Assembly (NCBI RefSeq): GCF_005871185.1
Contig: NZ_SWKN01000011.1
Coordinates: 1-64,000, forward strand
From: Limnobacter alexandrii
GTDB taxonomy: Bacteria; Pseudomonadota; Gammaproteobacteria; Burkholderiales; Burkholderiaceae_B
Reading direction: 5' to 3'
Length of the DNA stretch: 64,000 bases
Shown: piece by piece, positions 8,060 to 16,871 of the stretch
Numbering within the stretch: the first letter of the stretch is position 1
Layout of the letters: each line of letters begins with the position of its first letter
Made by a program: the position numbers and the translations under genes
Notes under the pieces: generated by a model
Told to the model about the DNA's origin: nothing
The model's database searches: none
What the model saw: only the letters and a program-made list of their open reading frames with translations

Positions 8060-9076
8060 ATGGGCAAGATTATTCAATCAATTGATGTGGGTTCAGGGTT
8101 TACAAAGTATGTGACCAAGCAAATTGGGAGGGAAATTTCGTGCGCCCTATTCCCTTCTGTTGCAAAGGCTGCCGTTGGCGGGCTCAAATCGTTTCAAAAA
8201 ACAGGGATCGGAGCAAAGCAAACAACCATTTGCGTTGAGGTCAAAGGAAATAAGTACGAGGTCGGACCCGATGTGGACGTGGTTGGCGCATCCAGGCAGC
8301 TTGATGACAATTATTCTGCCAGCGCAGCGCACGAAGCGCTTCTTTTGGGAGCTCTATCATTTGTTGGAAAGACCAATATAGACCTGCTGATGCTTGGATT
8401 ACCTGTTCACACCTTCGAACAGAATCGGGAAAAACTGATTGAAAAGTTCACAGGAGAGCTCTTTACTTGGGATCAAAGAACAGGTGAGCGAGTGGTTACC
8501 AAAGTTAACAGGGTCGAGGTAGTACCTCAACCTCTTGGTGCTTTGTACAACTACGGAATATTTCGTGGCGAGATGGACCGGGTCAAGCGAGGGAACAACT
8601 TGATCATTGATCCAGGTATGAATACCTTGGACTGGTGGGTTTCAGAAGGTCTTAAACCGAAGATTTCACGATGCGATTCTGGTGGTGGAATTGGGATGTG
8701 GTCTGTGCTGCAACTTCTCGCTGACAAAATTTCGGAGGATCATTTTGATGGACGGCCACTGGATCCGAACGTCCGAATCGATCATGCACTAAGGACCGAT
8801 TGGTTGGTCACTCTTTACCAAAAAGACATCGACTTAAAAAACTACAAGTCGCTCATTCAATCCAAAATTGATCAGAACATCAATGAGATGTTCAATAGCA
8901 TCAAAACGATTGCTGACATCGACAACATCCTGGTGGCCGGCGGTGCTGGGCTGCTGTTCGGTGACGTGATCAAACAACGACTTCCTGATAACAAAGTCAC
9001 TATCCTTCCCGATTCGATTTATTCGAATGTGAAGGGGTTTCAGGGGTGCGGCATGGCCATCATGGGCGAGCTTTGA
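8060..9076 (+). CDS. ParM/StbA-like actin-type plasmid segregation ATPase
   Basis: A 338-residue protein of the actin/Hsp70 fold: phosphate-1 loop DVGSGFTKY at residues 9-17, phosphate-2 loop LIIDPGMNTLDW near 190-200 and adenosine motif VAGGAGLLFG near 300. Length and motif order match plasmid ParM/StbA and the related PRTRC protein D; no other PRTRC genes are present. ParM filaments push plasmid copies apart when an adaptor binds the centromere. The next small gene starts across its stop codon, as parR does in such operons, and repeats precede it. Confidence 0.85.
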   Translation: MGKIIQSIDVGSGFTKYVTKQIGREISCALFPSVAKAAVGGLKSFQKTGIGAKQTTICVEVKGNKYEVGPDVDVVGASRQLDDNYSASAAHEALLLGALSFVGKTNIDLLMLGLPVHTFEQNREKLIEKFTGELFTWDQRTGERVVTKVNRVEVVPQPLGALYNYGIFRGEMDRVKRGNNLIIDPGMNTLDWWVSEGLKPKISRCDSGGGIGMWSVLQLLADKISEDHFDGRPLDPNVRIDHALRTDWLVTLYQKDIDLKNYKSLIQSKIDQNINEMFNSIKTIADIDNILVAGGAGLLFGDVIKQRLPDNKVTILPDSIYSNVKGFQGCGMAIMGEL

Positions 9077-9090
9077 TTGAGGTGATCCAA

Positions 9091-9441
9091 TTGAACACAA
9101 GGACAAGAAACCGTGGCTCCGTGCCGGGACCAGATCAAGACTATCGCGAGATCAGAGTCAAGATCAGGGCTGGCCATCCCCTATTCTCCGAAATTGCGGC
9201 ATTGAAACACGCCGACGCAGCAGACCTTTTATCGACTCTGATCCTGGAAGGCCTCACGTGGCAAAGGCGTGTGGGCCCGGTGCTTGAGATGTTGAGTAAA
9301 GGGGTTCAGCCCGCTTTACCGATGTCGCAGTTCGGTAGTCAACAAAGTGGTGGTCAGGAAGTTTCAACAGCACCTTCTGAGACAATCAGGCTGGGTATCA
9401 GTGGAGAGGACGTTCTTGAATCGTTCGGTATTAGTCGATAG
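9091..9441 (+). CDS. putative ParR-like adaptor
   Basis: About 116 residues from a TTG start at 9091, which has GAGG 8 bp upstream; in-frame TTG and GTG codons at 9073 and 9085 are alternatives that would overlap parM. The N-terminal half (DYREIRVKIRAGHPLFSEIAAL, given here only by its position near residues 12-33) looks like a ribbon followed by helices, and the C-terminus is flexible. It immediately follows parM and is the right size for a DNA-binding adaptor such as ParR or StbB. The assignment rests on position and size rather than on a recognised motif. Confidence 0.55.
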   Translation: MNTRTRNRGSVPGPDQDYREIRVKIRAGHPLFSEIAALKHADAADLLSTLILEGLTWQRRVGPVLEMLSKGVQPALPMSQFGSQQSGGQEVSTAPSETIRLGISGEDVLESFGISR

Positions 9442-9895
9442 ATTTCTGGCGACAGTGATCTTAAGTTTGATGCCGATTGCCGGTGGCGCGGTTTCGACAG
9501 AGGTCCCGAGAACGCCCGATTTTGCGCACTGCTACTCAAGTGCCGCTCAATATCATGGGGTCAATGAGGTTGTTCTCCGCGCGATCGCAATAAGAGAATC
9601 CACTGAGAATCCGAGCGCCGTGAATATTAATTCGAATGGATCAAAAGATGTGGGAGTGATGCAAATAAACTCCATCAACTTGGAGGAATTGGGAATTTAT
9701 GGCATCAGTGAGAAACATCTTTGGGATGCTTGCAATAATATTTACGTGGGGGCATGGATACTCCGAAAACACATTGATCACTCCGGAAACACATGGAAAG
9801 CAGTGGGGCGTTACAAAAGCAAAACACCCTCGATCAGAGACGAGTACGCCAAAGAGATAGAGTCCATAGTCAATGTTCTTATCGTTACGAAATAA
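9416..9895 (+). CDS. VirB1/PilT-type lytic transglycosylase
   Basis: About 159 residues from a TTG start at 9416, supported by GAGAGGA just upstream; it overlaps the previous gene by 26 bp. An N-terminal hydrophobic segment (FLATVILSLMPIAGGAVS) is a signal peptide or anchor. The lysozyme-like domain has the catalytic glutamate in AIAIRESTENPSA and the DVGVMQINSIN motif typical of SLT enzymes of transfer and type IV pilus systems (VirB1, TrbN, PilT of R64). It should open peptidoglycan for the Trb channel or pilus. It is encoded with the segregation genes rather than in the trb operon. Confidence 0.85.
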   Translation: MNRSVLVDRFLATVILSLMPIAGGAVSTEVPRTPDFAHCYSSAAQYHGVNEVVLRAIAIRESTENPSAVNINSNGSKDVGVMQINSINLEELGIYGISEKHLWDACNNIYVGAWILRKHIDHSGNTWKAVGRYKSKTPSIRDEYAKEIESIVNVLIVTK

Positions 9896-9963
9896 TCGAA
9901 AAGTTGCGCAAATTCGGAAGTATGGGAAGCTAGAGTTGTAATTAATCAATGAGGGAAGTGAAA

Positions 9964-11088
9964 ATGAACAGTAAATTGAAATTGATTTCAGCCAGTTTAG
10001 TGATAGTGGGCGCAACAGTTGCAGTCTCTGGCTGCGGTGGTGGTGGTGGTGGAGGTGGAGCCACGGCAGGGGATGGGAGCGGTGCAGGAAATGGCGGAAA
10101 TTCGGGAGGATCTGTAGATTTATCAAGCTATCGCTTAGATGCCAACGCTAATTTGTTTTTGAATCGCAATAATGCAGACGAAGTTGCTGCGATTGTTTTA
10201 AAAGAGTTGATGATTCAAGGGCAAGGCGTAAGCGGGAAAGGTCTGGGAACACCTTTCGACTTGGGTGAGTTACAGGGTGACACAGAAACTTTTGGAATTA
10301 CCCATTACCTGGTGAGAGCACTAGAATTTAGCAGCGCGAATTTCCCTAATACTGCACAGAACTCTCCATTCTGCGAACTGGGCGGCCCGTCGCAGCTGAG
10401 TGTTGTGGTTACCGACGAAAACCAGAGCAGCAGCTTTAACAATGGAGACAGTGTGAATGCGCTGTCATGTTCGGCAGGCGGTTTGGCGTTTTTTGGAGGA
10501 TACGGGATTGCAAATTTGCAAATAACAGGGGTAGCTGGTGCAAATTCCGATTATTCATTGAGCGGAAATTTCTTTGCGTCTGGAGTAGAAACTCAGGGGT
10601 CTGATTTTTTGATCAGCAACAATGAGTCTGGATCAATAACCATAGTGGGTGAGTCGAGTAATAGAAAAATTGTGACCTTCACTGGGGCGTATGACACAGA
10701 CTATGCGACTGGTACCACCGGGAATTTCAATAGGGTAGCTGGTAGTAGTCACCAGAGTCGAAGCCTGACGGTGAACTACACGCCAATGGGAAGTTATTCG
10801 ATTTCGGGAAGCTATAATCTGATTGGTAATTTCGATGCCATGTTCAATGAGACAAACAGCTCATTTAGGTTTGGTGTTGAAAGTTTGACCATTAGTGGTT
10901 CATCGATCGACGGTCAGATTCTCGATGGAGTTTTCGTTGTAACTGGTGCTGGCGATACTCAAATAGAATTCGAAGTTCGGAATGACGGTACGTTGGTCTT
11001 CGCGGTCGATGAAAATGGAGACGGGACCAATGACTTCAGTAGTGGTGCGCTTGTGACCTCGGAAATATTGAATTCTTTTAGATTCTGA
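9964..11088 (+). CDS. Gly-rich, β-rich predicted lipoprotein
   Basis: A 374-residue protein from ATG 9964, chosen because AGGGAAGTG precedes it. A signal sequence ends in a lipobox (VAVSGCGG) and is followed by a run of glycines and a Gly/Ser linker. The remainder is Ser/Asn/Gly-rich with many short alternating strands, as in surface-exposed outer-membrane lipoproteins. Two Cys residues near 125 and 155 could pair. I do not recognise the family. It converges on pilS and has its own strong terminator. A role in surface exclusion or adhesion would be a guess from its location. Confidence 0.75.
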   Translation: MNSKLKLISASLVIVGATVAVSGCGGGGGGGGATAGDGSGAGNGGNSGGSVDLSSYRLDANANLFLNRNNADEVAAIVLKELMIQGQGVSGKGLGTPFDLGELQGDTETFGITHYLVRALEFSSANFPNTAQNSPFCELGGPSQLSVVVTDENQSSSFNNGDSVNALSCSAGGLAFFGGYGIANLQITGVAGANSDYSLSGNFFASGVETQGSDFLISNNESGSITIVGESSNRKIVTFTGAYDTDYATGTTGNFNRVAGSSHQSRSLTVNYTPMGSYSISGSYNLIGNFDAMFNETNSSFRFGVESLTISGSSIDGQILDGVFVVTGAGDTQIEFEVRNDGTLVFAVDENGDGTNDFSSGALVTSEILNSFRF

Positions 11089-11120
11089 AAAAGCAGGAAC
11101 CACGATTTTTATGTAAAAAA

Positions 11121-11144
11121 GCCGCTCGTAGCGGCTTTTTTTTT
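11121..11144 (+). terminator. rho-independent terminator of the lipoprotein gene
   Basis: Stem GCCGCT-CGT-AGCGGC (11121-11135) followed by nine T residues. Confidence 0.9.
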
Positions 11145-11161
11145 ACCTGTAGCTTTCGGCT

Positions 11162-11188
11162 AAAAAAAACGCCTACTAATAGGCGTTT
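11162..11188 (-). terminator. rho-independent terminator of the pil operon
   Basis: Stem CGCCT-ACTAAT-AGGCG flanked by A and T runs. Read leftward it ends in a long T run, closing transcription that comes through pilS. Confidence 0.85.
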
Positions 11189-11235
11189 AAAGTATTTGAG
11201 GATTTAGGTTTTAAGGAAAGCTTTTAAACAGCAGA

Positions 11236-11850
11236 TCACTTGCTGATAATGAAATCAATCGTGTTTACATCTGCAACGCTTGTACAACGACCAGCTGTAC
11301 CAGGTGTTCCCATTTTCGCAATATCAAGACGTCCCTGAGCATTCTTCATCGTGTCGGTCGCAGCTGGTGCGACAGCGGTGCCTACAGTGGCCTGGTTCAG
11401 AACACGAAGATCCCGGAATGAGCCTGATAAAGCGGTAGAGATTTCCGCACATTCTAGATTGGGAACGTCCGCATAACGAATAGTTGCTTGGTTTGCAGTA
11501 GCGGTCACAGTAATTGCTCCGCCCCAGCGATTTCGGAGAGCCGTAGGGGACTCAATGTATTCTTTCGGGTATACGTTGAACTTTATACCGTCTGTAACGA
11601 TTGCATTGGCCGTGACAGGATATGCAGGTTGGCTAGAGTAGAGTCTCTGAATGTTCGCAGAAATCTTTGGCAGCAGCTTCACCTCTGAGTCTGCTCGACC
11701 GGACGCTCTTAACTCAGGAACGACTTGAAGTGCCAGGACGATAATGCCAATCGAGATAGCGGCAGCAATAGCCAACTCGACAAGGCCAATACCGCGTTGA
11801 CGCGAAGGGTTGTTTCTCAAATGGATTCTTGGTGCTGAAAGAGTGTTCAT
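11236..11850 (-). CDS. type IVb prepilin PilS
   Basis: A 204-residue major pilin precursor. The leader is 20 residues, long as usual for type IVb pilins, and ends in QRG, followed by IGLVELAIAAAISIGIIVLAL. Cleavage is expected between G20 and I21, leaving a mature residue-5 glutamate (E25). The C-terminal half has two widely spaced Cys (NLECAEI and GRCTSV), as expected for the D-region disulfide. Its processing enzyme is likely the peptidase at 53343-54185. SD AGAGGAC precedes the start. It is the last gene of the pil cluster. Confidence 0.9.
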   Translation of the reverse strand: MNTLSAPRIHLRNNPSRQRGIGLVELAIAAAISIGIIVLALQVVPELRASGRADSEVKLLPKISANIQRLYSSQPAYPVTANAIVTDGIKFNVYPKEYIESPTALRNRWGGAITVTATANQATIRYADVPNLECAEISTALSGSFRDLRVLNQATVGTAVAPAATDTMKNAQGRLDIAKMGTPGTAGRCTSVADVNTIDFIISK

Positions 11851-11933
11851 AAAAGTCCTCTGTTAAGTGTAGTTGGTGTGTTTGTGGTGGTGAGAAAGTA
11901 TTCTTCTGATAAGTAAAAGTGATTTCTTCCTCC

Positions 11934-13007
11934 TCAGTAAGAAAATTGCCCAGATTTTGATTGAACCTGCGTCTTCGCTTCATAGGCAATTGAAAGGACG
12001 GAAAGAATTGAGAAAACCAGATAAGATCCGACGATTAATAGGAGAATGTTATTGAGCAACTTGGCAGACTTTACAACTCTGAGTGCAGTTGTTTCGATTG
12101 CAACTACACCAATCTTTTTAAGTGCGTCTCCGAAGCTATTTCGACGACCATAGTCTTCGATCATGTACCGTAGAGCTTGGGGGAAAAGGCCGACTTCAAA
12201 AGCCTTTGCTGGCTTTGTTGGATTCAAAGGATAGCGCCTTAACATCGTAGTGATTTGCCACTGCATATACTTATTGGATTGACTGTGAATCATTTTTAAG
12301 GCTTCATCGAATGAAACGCCCGATCCTATAAGGCTGGAGAAAGAAACAAGAAATAATGAAGCTTGATAGTCTCGATATATTGAGTATGGTGGATACCTAT
12401 CCAAAACCTCACGAGCTTTTCCTGTAAGTCGGTTCAAGGAAAATGCAAAAAGAATTGGTACGGAAATCATGATGGAGATTATCCATGGCCAGTTTTCTTT
12501 GAAAGCCATTGATATCAGGTAGAAGTATTTGCCACCAGTTGGAAAGCTGTTTATATCGGGTATTACCTGAATTAAAATCGGCGCGAGCATGGTCGAGAAT
12601 AGGTACATCATGCCGAAAAGTACTAATAGGAAAAACAAGGGGAAAATGCATGCGGAGCGAATTGCTGCAGTCATAACTTTCATCTGACGAATGGATTTGG
12701 CTAAAAATCTCAAACCTTCTGGAAGAGTTGAGGATCGTTCAGATGCGGAGATGATCATTAAATCGCTTTGGGGGACAGTTCCCTTGATTGCAACATTGAA
12801 TTTGCCTTGAGACATGTTTGAATGCCAATGGGAGAACACCTTGGCCAAGGGATTCTTGGTTGCTGCGTAGCGCTGGCGCTGGATTTCGATTTCAGTATCA
12901 ATTTCAGCTTTGTCGTCTAATGCATCTGCCAAATACTCATAGAAATTTTCCCGGGTAGAGGAAAATTTTTTAGCAGCCAAGCGAAGTGATAAAGGAAGTT
13001 TTGACAT
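11934..13007 (-). CDS. PilR, type IVb pilus inner-membrane platform (GspF family)
   Basis: A 357-residue polytopic protein with hydrophobic segments near residues 118-145, 165-190 and 320-350 and two cytoplasmic GspF-type domains. It is the platform around which pilin is added or removed, working with the ATPase PilQ. Size and position (Q-R-S) match R64-type pil clusters. Unlike the other pil genes it does not abut its upstream neighbour: a copy of the 27-bp box lies in the gap, so pilR-pilS may have their own promoter. Confidence 0.85.
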   Translation of the reverse strand: MSKLPLSLRLAAKKFSSTRENFYEYLADALDDKAEIDTEIEIQRQRYAATKNPLAKVFSHWHSNMSQGKFNVAIKGTVPQSDLMIISASERSSTLPEGLRFLAKSIRQMKVMTAAIRSACIFPLFFLLVLFGMMYLFSTMLAPILIQVIPDINSFPTGGKYFYLISMAFKENWPWIISIMISVPILFAFSLNRLTGKAREVLDRYPPYSIYRDYQASLFLVSFSSLIGSGVSFDEALKMIHSQSNKYMQWQITTMLRRYPLNPTKPAKAFEVGLFPQALRYMIEDYGRRNSFGDALKKIGVVAIETTALRVVKSAKLLNNILLLIVGSYLVFSILSVLSIAYEAKTQVQSKSGQFSY

Positions 13008-13061
13008 TGTTTCTCCAATTACATCTAAATGTTAAGTGTTAAGTGGGAAACGGGTGTAGGC

Positions 13062-13088
13062 TGAAACGCCCTAAAAAAGGCCGTTTCA
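13062..13088. promoter_or_regulatory. 27-bp box (copy 1, pilR-pilS)
   Basis: One of the best copies: TGAAA at the left, an A run, GGCCG, TTTCA at the right, with flanks that extend the inverted symmetry (GGC before, GT after). It begins 55 bp before the pilR start codon and ends 11 bp before the pilQ stop codon in window coordinates. AT-rich hexamers that could be a -10 element lie about 20-25 bp downstream on the minus strand. Confidence 0.6.
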
Positions 13089-13098
13089 GTGATGAAGA

Positions 13099-15105
13099 TT
13101 AGACCTTTGGGACATAGTTTTGGTCGAATGTGTCAAATGGCCTTTTGACAAGCAAATAAAGTTCGAGAGGATCAACCTTCTCAAGAACGTCTGGGTCAAT
13201 AATTCCTTGAGATGCTTTATAAAGACCGTGCTCATAATAGGTTTTCCCGGTGGTGTCTGGGTCATCAAACTTTGTGGTTCTTGTACCTCGCCATTGAATC
13301 TCGGCCGCAGTATCTTTGCCTTCAGCGACCATGGCAAGAATTTCCAATGAAGGAATCATGACTTCTGCAGCGACTGTCTGCCCCTTGATGCCGGTTGATT
13401 TGCAGTGTGAGCATCCAGAGGGGTTTTGAGCAAACATAGTCGAAGTGTCGAGGCCAAATCTATGACGCAAGACTTCACGCTGCACTGCTCTGGATGCAAC
13501 ATTGTCAAGCGGGATCTTGCAATGACTGCATAGCTTCGGGAAAAGCATTTGATAGACCGATGCGTTAACAAATGTCTTGCCTGAAAGAGTGATTCGGTCA
13601 ATGCCGATGTCAGGAAGTGAAAGGCGCTTAAACACTTCAAAGGCACTGTTTGCATGAACGGTTGCGAAGACCTGGTGGCCAGTAAGAACCATGGACTTTG
13701 CGAGTGAACCAGACTCGCTGTCTCGGATTTCGCCGATGAAGACACGGTCTGGGTCCGAACGAACGATCTGGCGTTTATAAGACACAAAGGGGTCTTCCCC
13801 GCCCTGCTGGCTGATAGAACGCTGAACAGACATTTGAGAGGTATGCGGAATTTGATACTCAACAGGGTCTTCTACGGAGATAGTCTTGGTGTAAAGCAGC
13901 TGTGGGTGCCATGCGATCAAAGTTCGAATCGTTGTGGATTTTCCAGAGCCGGTTCCACCACTGAGAAGAATTGCGCCGAATATTTTATGACTGGCCATTT
14001 TCAATTGTCTGGACTGCAATTCTGAATAACCCAGGTCTGGTAATCGAGGGATTTCAGTGATGGTTTGTGCAGAGTCTTTCAGGACGCGCAGGACGAAGTC
14101 GGTGCCGCCCAATACGGGGGAACTGGCGTAACGAAGTTTTATTGAATAAAGATCAGTCTTGTATTGAATCATGCAAGACTGCATGTTCAGCTCGTTATAA
14201 ACAGGATCAGATCTTGAATTAACAACAGCCATTTTGGTGTAGATGTGACCCATTACATTATTCATGACCGAAGATGTGAGTTCATCAACTTTTACAAGTA
14301 TCGAATCGATCCTCATACGAACGGTAGCTGTTTCACCGCGGAGTTCAATATGAATATCGCTTGCTCCACGGTCCACTGCCATTCGTATCATAGAAACTGC
14401 GCGACCATGTTCGGCTGAAGACTCATCAAGTGTTTGGGTTTGTGAAGCAATTTCAGTGGTTCTGTGTCTTGAATAAAGTCGGTCGATAACACCAGTTGTC
14501 GCCAGGATGGTGGTTTTAATAGAATAATTTTTTGTTCGAGCACGTTCTATTAATGAGTGGTAAGCATTCTTTTCTATGAATTCGGTGGTGAGAACAAGAA
14601 CAAGAGGTACTTTGCAATCAGAACGAGGTTCTTGGTCGGTAAGTGAGAGCACGGCAACTTGCGGGCTAATAGACTCTGCAACTTCCAACGGACCACCTTT
14701 GAGAGAAATTAGCGCGTGGTAGTTAGGAATGCTGTCAAGAGAATCAATAAAATCGAACTCTAGTCGTTTTGTTTGATATGCAGCTAAGGTAGAAGAACCT
14801 TCAAGATGATTTTTTTCCAGGGCATCAAAGGAAATCTTGTTTTTTAAACCGTTCTTTGCGCTTGCGGTGGACGAGGATTTAGCACCACGTTTGCCGGTAA
14901 ACAATGATTTCAGCTTCTTGAGTATATCGTTTGGCTTTACAGAAGAATTGGTCGTGAAATTGTCCACTTGTTCAGAGTGGTTATCGTCAAGATCGTTGTT
15001 TTCGTCATATGAGTTTTGTGACTCAACAGGGCGTAGGTCGGCAAGAAACCTTACCCTGTTTCCATGATCTGTGAACTGATGGTTCGATGTGGCCCGATTC
15101 TTCAT
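13099..15105 (-). CDS. PilQ, type IVb pilus assembly ATPase (GspE/PulE family)
   Basis: About 668 residues from ATG 15105 (AGGG precedes). The N-terminal 200 residues are charged and poorly conserved. The GspE core follows, with Walker A GGTGSGKST near 380, an Asp box and RSDPDRVFIGEIRD Walker B region near 455, and a tetracysteine zinc site formed by LCSHC and SGCSHC near 545-580. It powers pilin polymerisation through PilR. It is longer than R64 PilQ (about 500), the extra length being N-terminal. Confidence 0.9.
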   Translation of the reverse strand: MKNRATSNHQFTDHGNRVRFLADLRPVESQNSYDENNDLDDNHSEQVDNFTTNSSVKPNDILKKLKSLFTGKRGAKSSSTASAKNGLKNKISFDALEKNHLEGSSTLAAYQTKRLEFDFIDSLDSIPNYHALISLKGGPLEVAESISPQVAVLSLTDQEPRSDCKVPLVLVLTTEFIEKNAYHSLIERARTKNYSIKTTILATTGVIDRLYSRHRTTEIASQTQTLDESSAEHGRAVSMIRMAVDRGASDIHIELRGETATVRMRIDSILVKVDELTSSVMNNVMGHIYTKMAVVNSRSDPVYNELNMQSCMIQYKTDLYSIKLRYASSPVLGGTDFVLRVLKDSAQTITEIPRLPDLGYSELQSRQLKMASHKIFGAILLSGGTGSGKSTTIRTLIAWHPQLLYTKTISVEDPVEYQIPHTSQMSVQRSISQQGGEDPFVSYKRQIVRSDPDRVFIGEIRDSESGSLAKSMVLTGHQVFATVHANSAFEVFKRLSLPDIGIDRITLSGKTFVNASVYQMLFPKLCSHCKIPLDNVASRAVQREVLRHRFGLDTSTMFAQNPSGCSHCKSTGIKGQTVAAEVMIPSLEILAMVAEGKDTAAEIQWRGTRTTKFDDPDTTGKTYYEHGLYKASQGIIDPDVLEKVDPLELYLLVKRPFDTFDQNYVPKV

Positions 15106-15118
15106 TGGCGACCCTAAA

Positions 15119-15607
15119 TTAAAAAGAAGGTGATGGCAGAGGAATGGGTGTGGAAGGCGAGTTAAATTGACCTGCACCAGTTGTCAACGGTTCAAGTTTT
15201 GACTCTCGGACAGCGCTTAGATAAATAGTATGTTTTGAAGCTAGCTTGTTAGAGGAAGTTGACAGAACAACGTAGTCTGATGTTATCTCTGTGACTCTCC
15301 ATCCACCAAAATTACGTCTTCCAGTCATCGATAAGGTCGCTGTAGCACCAGCTCGTGAAACAACTTCAGCGCGAAGATCACCATCGACTCCTTGTACTCC
15401 TATCAATGAAATTTCATCAAGAGGAATTTTTCCATCGCGACGTTGTAGATCAGCGGCGGAGAGCGGGGCTGGTTGAGGAGCTGTAAATGTAATCTCTCCT
15501 GCTTTCTTTGCACGCTCCTGTTCCGCAAGATCCAAAACAGATTGCGAAGCTGCTGACGTTGCAACAAAGAATGAGAAAATCAAAAAAGCTGGTTTAATTT
15601 TGAACAT
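15119..15607 (-). CDS. PilP-like periplasmic pilus protein
   Basis: About 162 residues from ATG 15607, which has AGGGA at the right distance. A signal peptide (ending near SAASQS) precedes a charged linker (DLAEQERAKKAGE) and a C-terminal domain with the pattern of PilP/GspC homology regions (ISLIGVQGVDGDLRAEV and GWRVTEITSDYVVL, about residues 65-130). PilP links the inner-membrane PilO to the secretin. The start overlaps pilO by 14 bp, implying coupled translation. Confidence 0.8.
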   Translation of the reverse strand: MFKIKPAFLIFSFFVATSAASQSVLDLAEQERAKKAGEITFTAPQPAPLSAADLQRRDGKIPLDEISLIGVQGVDGDLRAEVVSRAGATATLSMTGRRNFGGWRVTEITSDYVVLSTSSNKLASKHTIYLSAVRESKLEPLTTGAGQFNSPSTPIPLPSPSF

Positions 15608-16862
15608 AGTATTTTCCCTGTGCATTAAAGGTTACGGAATCTTCACCAACCGATAAAGTTAAGGTTTCGAGTGAAACATTGGGTGGTAGATTGTTCAAAC
15701 CGTCGATTGTCCAAAAAGGACCGCTGAACGTGATGGTTCCTGCGTCGATGATATTTTGGATTTGGGTCGAATCAATTTCGGGTGGTACACCAAATGCCTC
15801 TGCTGCGCCAATAGTGAAACTGAACCCTAAATTGGTAAGTTTTTGGAAAAGAGAACCTTGATCAATAAGGAAATCCCGCATTTTTGGAAGATCCGTTAAT
15901 ACGACGTTTCCAGCTTCGGTTGCGATAGATATGGTGTTTGTAACTTTCGAACCGGACAAATCATAGTTAATAGATTCGAACGAAGTTGGAACTTCCTGAT
16001 TGAATTCCTTCATCGTTCCGCTATCTACTGTCCATGTCACCAAGCAGGACGAAGTTGAGCACTCAACAGTAGATGTTTTGTAACCAGCCAATTCTTTGGG
16101 AAGATTGGCCATGGCTTTTTGCACAGCAGGAACGACTGCGGTAAAAGGAATCCCTGTTTGAGTTTTAAGTTGCTCCAGGTTCGCTGCGTAGGCCTCATTG
16201 GGATCAAGCTGCTGTTGAGGTGCACGCTGAAGTGCTTCTCTTTGCAACTGCTTTTGGTAGGTGTCGTATCCGTACCAACTTGCGAAAGACAAGAATCCGA
16301 CAGCCAATACGGCTGATGCAATTTTGACTGGATCTTGCTTGGAATATGGGGCTAAAAGATTTGACTTAGATGACTCGGCAGCCTCAAGTAATGCATCAAG
16401 TGGTAGCTGAGTATCGACAGTTAGAATGGTTGAACTACCGATGATCCGGACTTTTGTTTTTGCTGCGACCGAGAAATCAGCTGCAAAAGTTTTAACCTCA
16501 TCGCCACTATCAACGACTTTATCAAATCCAGGCAAAGGGGAGCCAGATTTAATGCCAATGAGGAAGTGTTTGTCGGTAGGCTCATAGTAGTAAACAAACA
16601 GCACAGCTTCTGGTAGATCTTCAATGTTGGACAAGGCTGCGGCGGCTGAATAAGCTTTGCCTTTCAAGCCAGCCTTGTCTTCGCTTCTCAGGAATCCACA
16701 ACTTATGGTGGATTCGTCATTTTTCGAAACCTTCACAAAATGAGAGGCTTTCAGCTCGGCGGCATGGGTAGGAACCTCAGTTTTGAGGTTCATTACTTCC
16801 CGCCACTGAAGACCAAAAACGAGGGACTTCCGCTCGCGCACTTCAAGCACAAAAGCTGACAT
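15594..16862 (-). CDS. PilO2-like pilus accessory protein
   Basis: A 422-residue protein. The N-terminal 180 residues are cytoplasmic and actin-like in pattern (FVLEVRERKSLVFGLQW at the start). A single membrane segment (VLAVGFLSFASWYGY) follows near residue 190, then a periplasmic coiled region and domain. This layout, and its place between pilN and pilP, matches the PilO2 family of R64-type clusters, which joins PilM/PilN-like and PilO-like functions. No separate pilM is visible. It should hold the alignment complex between PilQ/PilR and the secretin. Confidence 0.85.
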   Translation of the reverse strand: MSAFVLEVRERKSLVFGLQWREVMNLKTEVPTHAAELKASHFVKVSKNDESTISCGFLRSEDKAGLKGKAYSAAAALSNIEDLPEAVLFVYYYEPTDKHFLIGIKSGSPLPGFDKVVDSGDEVKTFAADFSVAAKTKVRIIGSSTILTVDTQLPLDALLEAAESSKSNLLAPYSKQDPVKIASAVLAVGFLSFASWYGYDTYQKQLQREALQRAPQQQLDPNEAYAANLEQLKTQTGIPFTAVVPAVQKAMANLPKELAGYKTSTVECSTSSCLVTWTVDSGTMKEFNQEVPTSFESINYDLSGSKVTNTISIATEAGNVVLTDLPKMRDFLIDQGSLFQKLTNLGFSFTIGAAEAFGVPPEIDSTQIQNIIDAGTITFSGPFWTIDGLNNLPPNVSLETLTLSVGEDSVTFNAQGKYYVQN

Positions 16863-16871
16863 AAAAACCCC

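Noticed and set aside
8060-9076. PRTRC system (protein D)
   Set aside because: Only the actin-like protein fits; no ThiF-like, ParB-like or other PRTRC genes lie in the window, so ParM/StbA is the safer call.
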